A stretch of DNA of 64,000 nucleotides from Populus alba (GCF_005239225.2 NC_133284.1:33928758-33992757), one strand, 5' to 3'. Shown: positions 37,401-51,489, counted from the stretch's first letter. Notes: generated from the letters alone by a model not told the origin. Translations and numbers: made by a program.

Positions 37401-39053
37401 CATCTTTGAAAGGAGGACAGCAAATTAAGATCACATGAAGTGGAACTCAGCATTCTTATCAAGAGGGAAAATATCAATGAATGCAACTGTAGCTGAAACT
37501 CAGAAGGCATGTTGCATGCATAGAGTGCTAAACACAAATTTCATGCATGGAGACACTTGATCCAAATCACACATGCATGAATTTAGATGATTTGCACAAT
37601 TCAATGTCAGATTCCAAATTAAGCAGAAACTGCAGCACAGTGCATCAACCAGGACAAGCGCCACTCCCTTCCAAACAGCAAATTTTGACAAAATGTAACT
37701 GCACAGTTCTATGGTAAAGCGTGCTGTCACATAAAATATAATCTCCCAACAATGAACAAGCCAATTATCAAAGAAGTGCATGTTACAATAATTGACACAG
37801 AACAAAGCAGTATAAAGTTAAAAAATATATATATAGAAAGACATAACATACATATCACTGAATGCATTATTACCTTGTGATGGGTTTCAAAAAACTTGAT
37901 CACTTCTTCCATGTGGTTTCTATAGAATCCCTGCATCAGATAGTTTGATGCATTAACAGTGAAATATTTAATTATGACAATGTGGCTACTTTACAGTGCA
38001 AATTGACTAGCTTACCTCAACATATCCAAAAAAACCAGAGCTCATATCACCAGCAGGAAACCCCATGGCAATTATATTCTCTGTGATATATGTCATATCC
38101 AAATCAAAACCTCCTTCCTGGAGAGAGAGAGATACACCCAAAATTATCATCAGATGTAAAGTTGGAAATAAAATAAAATCCTAAATGAAGATAAACTATT
38201 AAAAAATAAGCATGAATTATCCTACTCATGACTTTACCCTTGTGATCCTATATTCATAAAAACCCAGTAAGCTAGGTGTCAATTAGAAATGCGGCTCAAT
38301 TTCTAAACATGTATGAGCAACTTCTATCTCAATCAGACACTTCCTCAATAAAAGATATGCTACACAAATAACAAAGTAAACAACAAGATAGTCAACAGAA
38401 AAATAAAGGGTGCGAACAATTTATGTAGTTTCGAACAGAACATCTCTTCTCAGATAAATTGTTTTAAAAAGAATCCCCGCCAAGAACTCATGGAAGCAAT
38501 TTTAACCATCACAGGAAGAACAAGAATGAAACCAAAAGGAAAGCAATTTATGATCCCGTTACATAAGACTACAACAATTTTACAGCAGCCATCATCCTAC
38601 CTGATATCTTCGCTTATTTTGAGAGACAGCATGCCGAGCTTTGACCTGCACTGCCTTCACTGCATTCTTAGATGTATCAACTAACCCTTTAGTGATTGTT
38701 CCAAATAAGCCCGATTGTGAAGTTGCCGAAGTTCCTTCAGGACTATCATCTGCCGCAGGAGATTTTGGAGATAAGCGCAGTCCAAATCCACTAGTAAAAC
38801 GTGCAAAGGTTGATTTTCCAGCGTTGCCAGTTGGCGAGTCATCTGGCGAGGAAGCCAATGGCTGGGGGATTTTTAAACTTTTGGCCCATGACGTTATGCC
38901 AGTTGCAGAGAGTTTTGATGGCGCATCACTTGCAGGATTCTCAGGCACGGGATCTGCAGCAGCAGCAGCAGCAGGAGCAGGAGCAGGATCAGGAGATTGT
39001 GTATCAGGAGCTTTAACAGATGGAGGTGGTGTATCAGCAGATTCAGAATCCAT
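34494..39053 (-). CDS. PTEN2: PTEN2-type phosphatase (phosphatase + C2), complete, 12 coding exons
   Basis: Exons (minus): 39053-38601, 38117-38016, 37930-37874, 37183-37118, 36983-36807, 36689-36603, 36491-36427, 36355-36279, 35735-35689, 35522-35392, 35295-35226, 35027-34494; 1866 nt, 621 residues. Residues 1-150 are Pro/Ala/Ser-rich and disordered, with an alanine tract. The dual-specificity phosphatase domain holds FDDHNCPP (general acid Asp234) and the P-loop HCKAGMARTG with Cys266 and Arg272; Met-Ala in place of the Lys-Gly of animal PTEN is usual for plant PTEN2. A C2 domain follows (WIRPSITISDHNG to GFQVEVVLVDYDG). The tail is acidic and ends DDEDYESE. The family removes the 3-phosphate of phosphoinositides; plant PTEN2 proteins also bind phosphatidic acid. 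A GT/AG pair upstream predicts a 5'UTR intron (39539-39132). No frame damage. Confidence 0.96.
38940..38995 (-). repeat. GCT/GCA triplet tract coding alanines in PTEN2
   Basis: A GCW/GCTCCT-type run encodes a PAPAPAAAAAADPVP stretch in the disordered N terminus. Such triplet tracts vary in length between alleles. Confidence 0.8.
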
Positions 39054-39131
39054 TCTTGTTCTCAAATGTCTTGATAATTATTGAACAGCAATGCTCAAGA
39101 AACCAACATAGATAGTCACTTTTGCAAACGA

Positions 39132-39539
39132 CTGCAGGTAAAAAAAAAAAAAAAAAAAAACATAAGAGCGTCATAAGCAATTACTCCACTTACCAAAACA
39201 ACCATCATAAATGAATACCATGGAAACAATTCAAATTTAAAATAGAACCAAAGCCCAAAGCTCTCATTTAAAAAACATGTTTAGCTGCTTCCACTCCCAT
39301 TTTGAGAAAACTTGGTCATTTGAATCAAACTTAGGCTTGCAGCCCACTAAACCTACTTGATAATCAAAAGCATTAAAAATTATCGATCCACACAGTAGTA
39401 AACTAGAATCAGATTACGAGGATTTAGATTCAAACGAAAATCACGGTGATTAAACAGTAAAAGAGATGTGAATTGGATTGAAAATAACAAAAGAGCAAAC
39501 TGAATGCAGCGATTTGAGATCTAAGGCAGTGATTGTTAC
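39132..39539 (-). other. Predicted 5'UTR intron of PTEN2
   Basis: On the minus strand GATCAG|GTAACAATC at 39540/39539 and CCTGCAG|TCGTTTGC at 39132/39131 form a good donor-acceptor pair. A long poly-T tract (39139-39162) lies just before the acceptor as its pyrimidine run. It leaves about 80 nt of leader before the ATG. Confidence 0.65.
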
Positions 39540-39920
39540 CTGATCGAGATTCGATTAGTGAAAGATAAATTAGGGTTTGGGAGGGAGGGAGGGAGAGGAG
39601 GGGATATATGGAGATTGGGGTTATCAGTTAATGAAATGAAATTGTTTGTTGGTGATCGCGTTACTTCACGTGATCGGTTTGGTCAATTGGTTATCAAAAA
39701 TAGTAAGCGTGATGGTGATTGCTGGTTGTCTTTTGTTGTGATCCAACGGTAGAGGCATATGGGGATGCACATTGACCATTTTACGGGGGCGGGGTATAAG
39801 AGAAGACCAGGCACAAGGAAAACGGTACCGTTCAGAAAATTGTTAATTTAGTAGTTAGCACAAATAAATTAAATACCAGATCATTCTGCTGCAATGCGCT
39901 ATGGGTAGGGTTAATTTTTT
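39540..39920 (-). promoter_or_regulatory. PTEN2 leader and proximal promoter
   Basis: First leader exon (from about 39540 up) is G-rich on the plus strand. No clear TATA box was seen. No gene on the plus strand: 39558-39752 is an unsupported frame. Confidence 0.4.
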
Positions 39921-41390
39921 CTTTAATATAAAAAATAATTTGGATATTATAAAAAAATAATTTCTAGTAAAAAAATAAAAAACTATGCGAGATTAATTTG
40001 ATATAACTTGATACACTTTGTGAGTCCAAAAACAATCCAGAAATGATCCATAAAAATATAATTTAACTAAAAACATTTCAAGATAATATCTTTTCTTAAT
40101 ATTAAGATAGCAATATATTAGATTGATTTGAGTAATATGTCAAATTCACGACTTGGGTTATAAAACTATAATAACCCTATAAAAAACAAATAAAAATAAA
40201 TTATAAAAGCCTAATTCTCAGTTAACCCAATGTTAAATGGTAAAATTAAAAAAAAAATTGATTAAAAAGATCTAAAAAATGACCCGAGTTAACTTGCCAA
40301 ACTTACAACCCATGTTATAAAGCTAAAATAATCTTATAGAAACTAAATCGAAACAAATTATAAAAGTTTAATTCTCAATCAGCCTAATGTTGAAGGATGA
40401 GATTAAAAAAAAATAATTGAGCAAATAACCTAAAAGAAAACTTGAGTCAATCTAATAAATTTATAACCTGATTTATAAGATAAGGATAACATCAACCAAA
40501 AAAAATCAACATGATTTAACCCAGGTTAACTTGTCAAATTTGGTTTAACTATGGTTAAAATACTAAAACTCGCGACCTTAATTATGAGACCAATATATCT
40601 TTAAAGAAAAAAAAATAAAATAAATCACTAAGCTTAATCATCAAGTGATCTAATGTTGAATATGATAAAAATAAAAAGAACTTTTATTTTAAAAAAATAA
40701 CATAGAAAATGACCAAAGTCAACTCGAGTTAACTCGTTAAATATTATTCTCAGGTTATGATGTCAAAATAACCTAATAGAAAGCAAATAAAATAAATCAT
40801 GAAACTTAATTCTTAATCAATTAAATATTAAAAGATGAAAGTGAAAAATAAAAGTAAATTAAAAAAAAAACTCAAGCCATCCAAATTAACTCTTCAAACT
40901 TGTGATTCGTGTCATGAAAACGAGATAACTCAATAAAAAAAAAATTAATATTAAATGATAAAAATTAAAAAAAAAAAGATTGATTGAAAAAAAAATCAAA
41001 GAAAGAAAAACAAACAAACAAAGCACTATTCAAATGATCAATGCTTTGTGATGCAAGATACACCAAAAACCCCTCTTCAATTTAAAAAATATACAAAAAA
41101 TAACTCAAGTCAGCTCAGGTTAACTCATTAAACATTATTCTCAGGTCATAATGTCGGAATAACCTAAAAAAAGCAAATAAAACAAATCATAGAATTTAAT
41201 TCTCAATCAACCTAATATTAAATGATGAAATGAAAAAAAAAAGTTAATTGAGAAAAAAATTTGAGTGAACCAAATTAAGTTGTCAAACCTGTGATCCATA
41301 TCATAAAAATAAGATAAACCAATAAAAAATAAATATAATATTAAATAGTAAAATAAAAACAAACAAAGCACTATTATAATAGGTGCAAGG
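39920..41390. repeat. A-rich degenerate tandem array (array C)
   Basis: The landmark taattctcaatcaacctaat(g/a)tt(g/a)aa(t/g)gatgaaa recurs at about 40210, 40369, 40633, 40807, 40942 and 41189, spacing about 135-265 bp, with ccgagttaact(t/c)gccaaac and tataa(g/a)a(c/t)..ataa words between. Same unit as array B. Non-coding. Confidence 0.8.
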
Positions 41391-42018
41391 ATGGTTTTTA
41401 GTAAAAACCCTTCATTTTGTAGTTTTTCTTATTAATTATTAATGTTAAAGATTCTTATTACAACCCAAAAATAGAATGGGAAAATCCTTGTTTACTTTAA
41501 GAAAATAGTTTCATAGAAAGTTTTTCATAAAAAATAATAATTAACCTGTATACATTTTAACTAACATATTTATTAAATATAAAATTTTTAAGATAGAGAA
41601 CAAGGATTTGGTTTGAATTTTTTGTTAAAAAAATAAAATAAATGCACATAAAATCAGATGACACATATCCTTACTTTTTAAGTTAGGGATTTAAAAAAAA
41701 AAAACACTTTTTTTAATGTTTTAGATTTTTTTTTAGAAAAAAAGGAAAAATAGAAAATACTTGTTCAAAAAAATAATTTTCATTTTTTATTGATAAAATC
41801 ATCTCTTGTAGTTCATAATTTAAAGAAAAAATGGCAACAAATTCTTGGTTTTCTTAGAAAATACTTGTTTTTGGATATGGTTGCCGTTAACTCAGTGACC
41901 GGTAACCTCTTTTTAAAAAGAATAGAAAGAAAGAAATATCAGTTGCAGCTGTAGCTAGTAACCCAATACCACTCTCTAAAATGGCAAAACGCATGGTTAC
42001 AGCCGTGGTGTAGTGGCT
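41391..42018. other. AT-rich spacer, nothing recognised
   Basis: Poly-A and poly-T tracts between array C and the MITE; no frame or RNA gene. Confidence 0.5.
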
Positions 42019-42756
42019 GTTTGGTAGTGTGGCTGCTTCTCATGCTGACAAATTATTGTCAACAGTGGAGCATGGCTCCACTGTTCATTGAACAGTGAAA
42101 CCATGCTCCACTGCGCACTGTTTACGTTTCCAGGTTTTTTTTTTTTTTTTTTTGAAAAACCATGAAAATGAGTTTAATTTTTTTTATTGTTTTTTTTTTA
42201 AATTATAATGACGTAGCATTTGTGAAATTTGATCGCAATTCCAATTATGTTATTGCCGGGTCCGGCCCCAGTTAAAAAAAATTCATTTTTTATTTTTATT
42301 TTAATTGTGTTCTATTCAAAAAATTAAAAGAAAATCACTTGATGACGTAATAAAAGATTCAGTTTTTGTTGTTGCGTGCTTAAAAAACCATGAAAAATAT
42401 AGTCCTTGTTGGATAGATTTCGTATGTGATGACATTGCACATAGTGTAATATAATAATAAAAAATATTTGATATCAATATTATTTATTTCATGATATAAT
42501 AACAGTAGTTAAATTTACAATATTTAAATTAAAATCATTAATATTAATATATATATTTTTTAATTATTTTATAACCTCAATTTGAAAAGCATTTATTTTT
42601 AACCAAACACATTAAACTACTTTTTCTTCGACCTCAATTTCAACCACAGTTTTAACCAAACACCTATTTTTTCAAACCAACCTCAACTAAAAGTACTTTT
42701 TATAAAACAACTTTTTTCAAACCACAACCACAAAACTACCGCAATACCAAAGACAC
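42019..42756. mobile_element. hAT-like MITE with an internal perfect palindrome
   Basis: Left end gtttggtagtgtggctgctt, right end ccacaaaactaccgcaatac followed by caaagac, an imperfect inverted pair. The interior contains a perfect 11-bp inverted repeat AACAGTGGAGC / GCTCCACTGTT separated by ATG (42061-42085) and a second partial copy of the arm (gaacagtgaaaccatgctcc). About 740 bp, non-coding. Confidence 0.55.
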
Positions 42757-43121
42757 TAGTCAGCTTTTTCGTCGTTATTTTATATTTTATTATTTTTTCA
42801 AGCCAGTTTTCGCTTTTTCTATATGGATGAAGGATACCAATCGTGCACCTCAGGGTTTCATAAGATAATTGAACAGTGAGCAGTGATTCTAAGCAAGGAG
42901 CCCCACAAACACCATCATAAACGAAAATCAGAATTGAAGGGAATCAGATGGTTATTTACAAATGGTGGCGATCCAATCGTAAGTTTATAGCATCTGCCTC
43001 AGTAGACAATTCAAGGAATTTACAAATAATGAAAAACTAGATGATAAGTTTCGCTGAACTAAACATGGTCAACCTTAGCCCACATATTGCTCTAGCAGAC
43101 CCTTAACGACTTAGGATTATC
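42757..43121. other. 3' flank of the RD21-type gene
   Basis: Likely 3'UTR and flank of the protease gene on the minus strand; no other gene seen. Confidence 0.5.
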
Positions 43122-45642
<2,521 letters not shown>

Positions 45643-45700
45643 TGTTTTGGGAGGATCTTTGTGTTTGTGTTCTGTGGAGAGTCTCTAGGTATGTGTAGAT

Positions 45701-45708
45701 AAATATAT
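45701..45708 (-). promoter_or_regulatory. TATA box of the RD21-type gene
   Basis: TATATATT on the minus strand, about 60 bp before the ATG, giving a short leader of about 30 nt. It is preceded upstream by a short GGGAA repeat (45709-45730, read on plus). Confidence 0.6.
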
Positions 45709-45730
45709 AGGGAAGGGAAGGGAAGGGAAT

Positions 45731-45960
45731 TGAAGAGGACTGGAAAAAGGTGTTTGTACAGGAGATGGAAGGTGTGTTGAAATTGGCTGACGTGGGTCCT
45801 GCTTATATTTGGAGAAGTGTGTGGGTGTCCTGCTTAATTTATTTTTTATTTTTTATTTTACTGTAATCAGGATTCTCGTTAGACAGTAATAGATTTTTTT
45901 CCCGTGTTAACCGCGAGAGAGATTAATTTTTATTTAATATAAAAAAAGCATTTAAATAAT
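45731..45960. other. Upstream region of the RD21-type gene
   Basis: Short spacer between the promoter and the next A-rich array; no clear element seen apart from AT tracts. Confidence 0.4.
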
Positions 45961-47230
45961 AATAAATTAAGTGAATTCAGGTTAATTTCACTAACCAACC
46001 ATCTAGAATAACCCAAGAAAAAAAAAAGATAAAAAAATTAAAAATTCAAATCCTAATAATCTAATATCCAAAAATAAAATAAAAATTCAAAGTTAAATCA
46101 AGTTGATTTTTAAAACTAGCAATTTTAATCATAATATCGAGATAAATATACAAAATACCAAAAAAATCTTAAATAAATTTTTTAACCATTAAAAAATTAA
46201 AAAATAATAATAATTAAAACAATGAGGACCAAATCTTGTAAAAAAAATAATAAAAGAAAATAATGATGGACTTAAAAAATAAAATAAAAGAATAATTAAA
46301 AGAATGAGAACCACTATTGAATTAAAAAAACAAATGAAATAAAATGTTAAGGGAAAAATTAAAAGAAAAAAAATTAAGAAAATGATTAAAAAAAATTTAA
46401 AAAATAAGGACTAAATCTAGAAAAATAATGAATGAAATAAAATATTGAGATATAAAATTGAAAGGAAAATAAAACAATCAAGAGAATAAATATAATATTT
46501 GATATATAAACAAAACAAAATCAAATGAAATGAATGAAACAAAAAATAATCTAAAAAATAATCCAAAACTAAAAAAGACAATTTTTTTTTTTAAAAAGGA
46601 TTATATTTGATTTTTTTTCTTCATTATTTTTTTATCAAAACAATATCATTTTTACTTTTTAGCTGAATAAAAAATCAAGCGATCAGCTTGGAGAAAATCA
46701 TGTCAACACCCATTGATTTTTTTTACCATTATTGTTTTTCAAAATAATATCATTTTTACTTTTTACACAATAAAAAAGAATATGATTGACACCTGTAATC
46801 TTAATCATTCGACCCAATATGTGACCCAAGACATGAAAAAGGTCAACTCCTAGGCCAAGTTTTAAAAGCATAATAAAAAAATAAACATCAAATATGATAT
46901 GAAAACTCAATGAAATTAAGTAATGATGGATGGAATTGAATAAAAAAACAATCAATCAAGAAAAGAACTCCAAATAAAAAGGAATTCCAATCATAAGAAT
47001 AAGGATCAAGTTCAACAAAAAAAAAAGAATTAAAATCAAATGAGTATGGATGAAATTGAAAAATAAAATCCAATTAGAAAAAAAAATATTAAAGCAAAAT
47101 AAATAGGAATCAAAAGAATGATGATCAAATTTGATTAAAAAAAACATAAAAAAAATCAAATGTCAATTGATGAAATTGAAAAATAACTAAATCAAATTCA
47201 ATATAATTAAAAGATTGAGGATCACCCTGC
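45960..47230. repeat. A-rich degenerate tandem array (array D)
   Basis: Repeated words aaaaatgaggaccaaat, gataaaattgaaa, aatgatgaaattgaaaaa at irregular spacing of about 50-90 bp in the right half (46870-47200) and longer in the left. Long minus-strand frames here (46698-46955, 46888-47159) are Phe/Ile-rich artefacts of A-tracts. Non-coding. Confidence 0.65.
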
Positions 47231-47770
47231 AAGTTTGCAAGGTCAACACACATTTTGAGGTGGAGGAGAGAGAGAAAAAAAGGAGAAGAAAAATTATCGT
47301 TGGAGCTTTGTCGTTCCCCTGCAGCTGACACTTGTCAACTCATTGTGTAAAGGGTGGCTCGTTGCTTCAAATGTCATCCTTGAAGGAGACCAACGACTAC
47401 CAAAGGCACCACATGCGCTATTCGAAAAACATGGGTGCCTCCTACCTGCAAATGCATGCTCTGCACGTGTTAACCATTGTTATTTATAAAAAGACCATAA
47501 CATCCTTGACCCTATAAGATAATTATATAAAAAACTGAGGTCAAAAAACCAAAAATACCCCTTTACCTTGGGTAAAAAAAATTGACCTCAGGGTCTATGG
47601 AGTAATTAGACTATATAAGAAATATGAAATTTTTTTAAAAAAAAAAACCCTTAGACATTAGTTGTGTTTTTCTTTTATAGGACATAAAGGTAATAACCCT
47701 GTACAATAAAGATATAAAAATACAAAATCACCTCTAAGTGTTTGTTCAACTATTTGGGTTTTTAAAGGGG
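47231..47770. other. GC-richer flank of array D; no gene seen
   Basis: A purine-rich run (gtggaggagagagag), then a patch with cctgcagctgacacttgtca, gcaccacatgcgctattcg and catgctctgcacgtgttaa. Short open frames exist but no domain. Resembles the flank of array A in layout. Confidence 0.35.
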
Positions 47771-47779
47771 CATTACTCA

Positions 47780-47818
47780 TTTTACTACGGATTGCACTAT
47801 GCACAATCCATAGTAAAA
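47780..47818. repeat. Short hairpin (15-bp arms, 9-nt loop)
   Basis: TTTTACTACGGATTG at 47780-47794 pairs with CAATCCATAGTAAAA at 47804-47818 with one mismatch. Confidence 0.85.
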
Positions 47819-48215
47819 CATTGATACTTTTTAGTTTTATTTGTAATTTTACAGTTTACACCTTTATAATTATTTACACCTTACAATTTGATCCTTATAC
47901 TTTTTTATAGTCTTAGTTTTAGTTTTTAAGATTTTCAAAATCTCTTTCCACACCTGCAAGTTAAATGTGGAAGTTTAGTTGGAAAGTTTTGTTCGAGGTA
48001 TAATGATATTTCTTTGCTTTCATGTGTGTGTTAACCACGCATATTAAAATATTTTTGAGATAAAATTATATTTATAATTTTTTTACTTGTTACTATGTAA
48101 GTATTTTTTTTATTTGAGTTTTTCGTTGAAAAATAGTAACACTCTTAATAACAATGGTAATATATAAACAAAAACAATCATATAAAAACATTATACTATA
48201 CTTGAAAACACGTGG

Positions 48216-48549
48216 AAAAAACATTGTGCAGGTATTGTGTACATAGATTTATTACACTATTGACCACACTATAGACATAAAGTATCTGCACTGTGGATGA
48301 TACTGTAGCACCAAGAGGCATTAACTTTTTTGTTTTTTATTCCAAAATCTGCTTGGTCATGCTTGGCAGCCGGATCCAACACTATTAGGTTTGGTTGGTC
48401 AACTAGACCCAATAGCTTTTGGAAGAAATCACAGAGAAGACAATGCCCTCATGGTGCTACAGTGTCGTCCACAATGCAAACACTCTATATCTATAGTGTA
48501 GTTCACAGTGCAATAAGTCTATATACACAGTATCTGCACAATGTTTTTA
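48216..48549. repeat. Long inverted repeat (foldback), ~105-bp arms
   Basis: Left arm about 48216-48320 and right arm about 48444-48549 are inverted copies: aaaaacattgtgcaggtatt pairs with the complement of cagtatctgcacaatgtttt, and gatactgtagcaccaagagg with that of tcatggtgctacagtgtcgt. Most positions match with scattered transitions. The spacer of about 123 bp contains one of the gacccaa words of the surrounding Helitron. Confidence 0.85.
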
Positions 48550-49248
48550 GTCGGGCAATCAGACCCAAGTTTTCTTCTAAAAGCTGCTAGGTCTGGCTTT
48601 CAAAGCTGACTTTCATGAATAAACCCCGGTGACGGTTACCTGCTTTGCTTAACCTAGCCGGAAAGAAGGTTTCTTTACTGATAGCCGACAAGATATCTCA
48701 TAATGGTTAGTTAATTCTCTTTTCTCCGTCCGGTAATAGAATTTCTTTACCAATAGAGCAACCTAAAATCTTGTTTTTACTTTAAGAGAAGGTTGTACTA
48801 TTTAATTTAGTAGAAGGGGGAGATGGATCTCATTTCAAAACTGATCGAACTAGGAAGTGAACTTTACTAGAAGGAAGGAGAGCGAAATCAAGTTTTTTTC
48901 TTTTATTATTTAGTTTTAATATATTCTAAAGAATATATTAATTTTTTAAAACTAATTATTTGTTGTCTTCATCGGTCAAACAAAACGGATCATTTCTATA
49001 GGATCGAAGAATTTCATAAATTTCATTATACCCCCCCAGCTAGACCCAATGCCATTGGGTCTGGCTAGGCAGTGAGACCCAAGTTTTCTTCCAATGGGTC
49101 TAGCTCGGTTGCCACACCCAATGCTATTAGGTCTGGAATTACCGTTAGACCCAGGACACTTAAAATATTTTCTATACTCTTCATATTTTTTTGACATTTG
49201 AAAAAAAAATATTATTGACCCGCTGCGGAGCGCGGGCCAATATGTTAG
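48330..49248 (+). mobile_element. 3' part of a non-autonomous Helitron, second copy
   Basis: Ends in a GC hairpin (cccgc..gcggg, about 49219-49236) then caatatg and TTAG, followed by T. The last ~85 bp match the copy ending at 17339 (both have tctatactctt, then tattgacccgctgcg, then ggccaat). Upstream carries imperfect gacccaatg / cattgggtctggc repeats (48380-48430, 48555-48605, 49040-49155). The foldback overlaps its left part; a 5' end was not found. Confidence 0.6.
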
Positions 49249-49626
49249 TTATACAAACATATGCGGCTGTTATGTTTCATTAAAAAAAAATCAATTATTA
49301 CTTGTTATAAGACCTATATTTTACTATTTATTAGTAGACGCTTTAATTTATATAATTTGTTTTAGCTTAAATCTAAAAGCAAATTAATTTTAGAGGGTAG
49401 GGAGGTTCACCTTAATTGATAAAAATGACTTAAAGGAAAAACAAATTAATTAGATGTTTTATTATGTCTAAACAGATTAATGAATATCATATCATCCAAA
49501 GAATTTTTTTTTTTTAAATAAGATGTTTTCATGTTTTTTTTTTTTTATAATATAGAGTATTAAAATAGAGGAAAATGATGGGTCATTGTTAGTTTCATTT
49601 ATTGTTTTATAATCAAAATTCACACA
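49249..49626. other. AT-rich spacer, nothing recognised
   Basis: Poly-A and poly-T tracts between the Helitron end and the LTR element. Confidence 0.5.
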
Positions 49627-49716
49627 TGACAAACCTAAATTTAACTAGTCTAAAAAAAACTCTGGAAATCTGAAAACCCACGGTCTTATACAATATGCCT
49701 GAGCCCAACCATTCAT

Positions 49717-49943
49717 GGGCTCAACTTTGAGAAGATCTCAACGTTATGAGCTCAGCCTAAAGAAAAAACTCCACCCTCATGGGCTGAGTTTAGGAGAAGA
49801 TTTCAACTCTCATGGGCTTACCCTAGGGGATGAACCCACTGTTATAGGCTCAATCTAGTGGAAGAGCCTAGCCTTTATAGACTCGACCTGGGGGAAGAGC
49901 CCACTACCATAAGGTCAACCTAGAGGAAGAGTTCAGCCATCAT
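49717..49943 (+). repeat. 33-bp minisatellite in the 5' LTR, 7 units
   Basis: Units of 31-33 bp beginning gggctcaac/gagctcagc/gggctgagt and so on, each ending in a cat/tat word. The 3' LTR has only three such units (53845-53943). Confidence 0.85.
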
Positions 49944-50546
49944 GTGCTTGGTCATATTTTAGATCTTATTCTCCTTTCATCTCCATGTGTATAAAAAATC
50001 TCTTAAAAGCCTACTATATTTTCATCATATTAATATTTGTGTAAGAAATATTTATTTCTTATTAATGCTATTAGGACAAAAAAAAAAAAAACATTTCAGC
50101 CCCTACTCACCATAAAAGAATAAGACTCATAAGCTATAAATACTCCATGAATTCTTCAAGTGTTAGGTTCATAATCTCTTTATTCTCTGTATTTTCAATA
50201 TACATATTTTCATAATCTATTTTTCTAAATTATTATTGTATTTTCTCTATCTAAAAAGATATTTACTTAAGTATCTGAGAGTCCTCAAATCTACCAAATG
50301 GGACCTTTTACAGGTACTAGCCACCTTGGCTTACTAGACACCAGTCACCTTAGCTAGGGAGAATGGATCAAATTGTTAGAATCACAAGATGAAAATGGTT
50401 ATCCAACACATTAGTATTGCTTCTAAGCTACTTGGATTTTTTAGAACCTTATTATTAGCGTTATCTGTAGGAAATTGAACAAAAAATTAGTTCATTATTG
50501 TTTATTGAAAACCTTTTTCATGGTTGAAGAAGCCCTAATGTAATGG

Positions 50547-50760
50547 TAGCTATGTTAGTGGCTATACTTATGGCTACGCCAATGGCATGTCAGTGTCTAA
50601 GCCAGTGGTTACGCCCACAACTATGCCTTACATGACTATGACAGCAGTTACACCCACAATGACGCCTATAACTATCTTAACGATTATGCCTATGACTACA
50701 CTCACGACTATGCTCATGGTTATGCCCCAAGGCTACACCCATAATTTTTATATGGCTTAC
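50547..50760 (+). repeat. ~12-bp minisatellite in the retroelement interior
   Basis: About 17 degenerate units of the type ggctatgcccat / gactatgcctat. It creates an open Thr/Met/Pro-rich frame (50587-50799), which I take to be a by-product of the repeat. Confidence 0.7.
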
Positions 50761-50810
50761 ACATGCCAAAATATGTCATCGGGACTTGAAAGGCTCTAAT
50801 AATACACAAA

Positions 50811-50882
50811 AGGTGAGTTCCACTTACTAGGTAAGCTCCATTTATTGGACAAGTTTCATCTATCAGGTGAACTCTGTACTAT
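50811..50882 (+). repeat. 18-bp minisatellite, 4 units (first block)
   Basis: Units like ggtgagttccacttacta, ggtaagctccatttattg, gacaagtttcatctatca. Confidence 0.75.
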
Positions 50883-50889
50883 ACAAGTG

Positions 50890-51335
50890 ATGGATATGAG
50901 GTCTTTCTAATGCAATAATAACACTCTTCAATGGATGAATTTGGTCTCTTTGGTGCAATAACACTATTATTTAAGGGATGTGAATGAAGTCTCCCTAATG
51001 CAATAACATCACTATCCAAATGATGTACTTGGTCTTCCTAGTGCAATAACATCACTCTCTAAGAGATGGGTATGAGGTTTCCCTAGTACAATGACATCAC
51101 TCTTCAAGGGATGGGTATAAGGTATCCCTAATGTAATAACACCACTTTTCAAGGGATACACTTTATCTTTCTAGTGCAATAACATCACCCTCTAAGGAAT
51201 GGGTATGAGGTCTCTCTAGTGCAATATCACCACTCTTCAAGGTATAGATATGAGGTATTCTTAGTGAAATAACACCACTTTTCAATGGGTGGATTTTATC
51301 TTTCTAGCGCAATAACATCACCTTCTTATTGGGTT
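50890..51335 (+). repeat. ~45-bp minisatellite, about 10 units (first block)
   Basis: Units of 43-46 bp of the form atgggtatgaggtctcccta + gtgcaataacatcactct + caaggg. Two unit types, one with tatgagg and one with cttggtctt, are interleaved. Confidence 0.85.
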
Positions 51336-51387
51336 CCTCTAATAGGTTCCTTTATTGAGTTTTCAATAGTCACTTGAAAAAAAATTA

Positions 51388-51470
51388 AGTGATTGGCAAG
51401 CTCTACCTATTAGGTGAGTTCCACATACCAGGCGAGCTTCACCTATAAGATAAGTTTCACCTATTGAACG
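51388..51470 (+). repeat. 18-bp minisatellite, 4 units (second block)
   Basis: Same unit as 50811-50882: ggcaagctctacctatta, ggtgagttccacatacca, ggcgagcttcacctataa, gataagtttcacctattg. Confidence 0.75.
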
Positions 51471-51489
51471 AGCACAACTCTCTTTATAA

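Noticed and set aside
37500..37936. Minus-strand frames within a PTEN2 intron
   Set aside because: They overlap the real exon 3 out of its borders or lie wholly in the intron; no domain.
46698..47331. Several overlapping Phe/Ile-rich minus-strand frames
   Set aside because: They arise from A-tracts of array D.
50587..50799. Open frame in the 12-bp array as a gene
   Set aside because: Composition follows the repeat; no domain, no other support.
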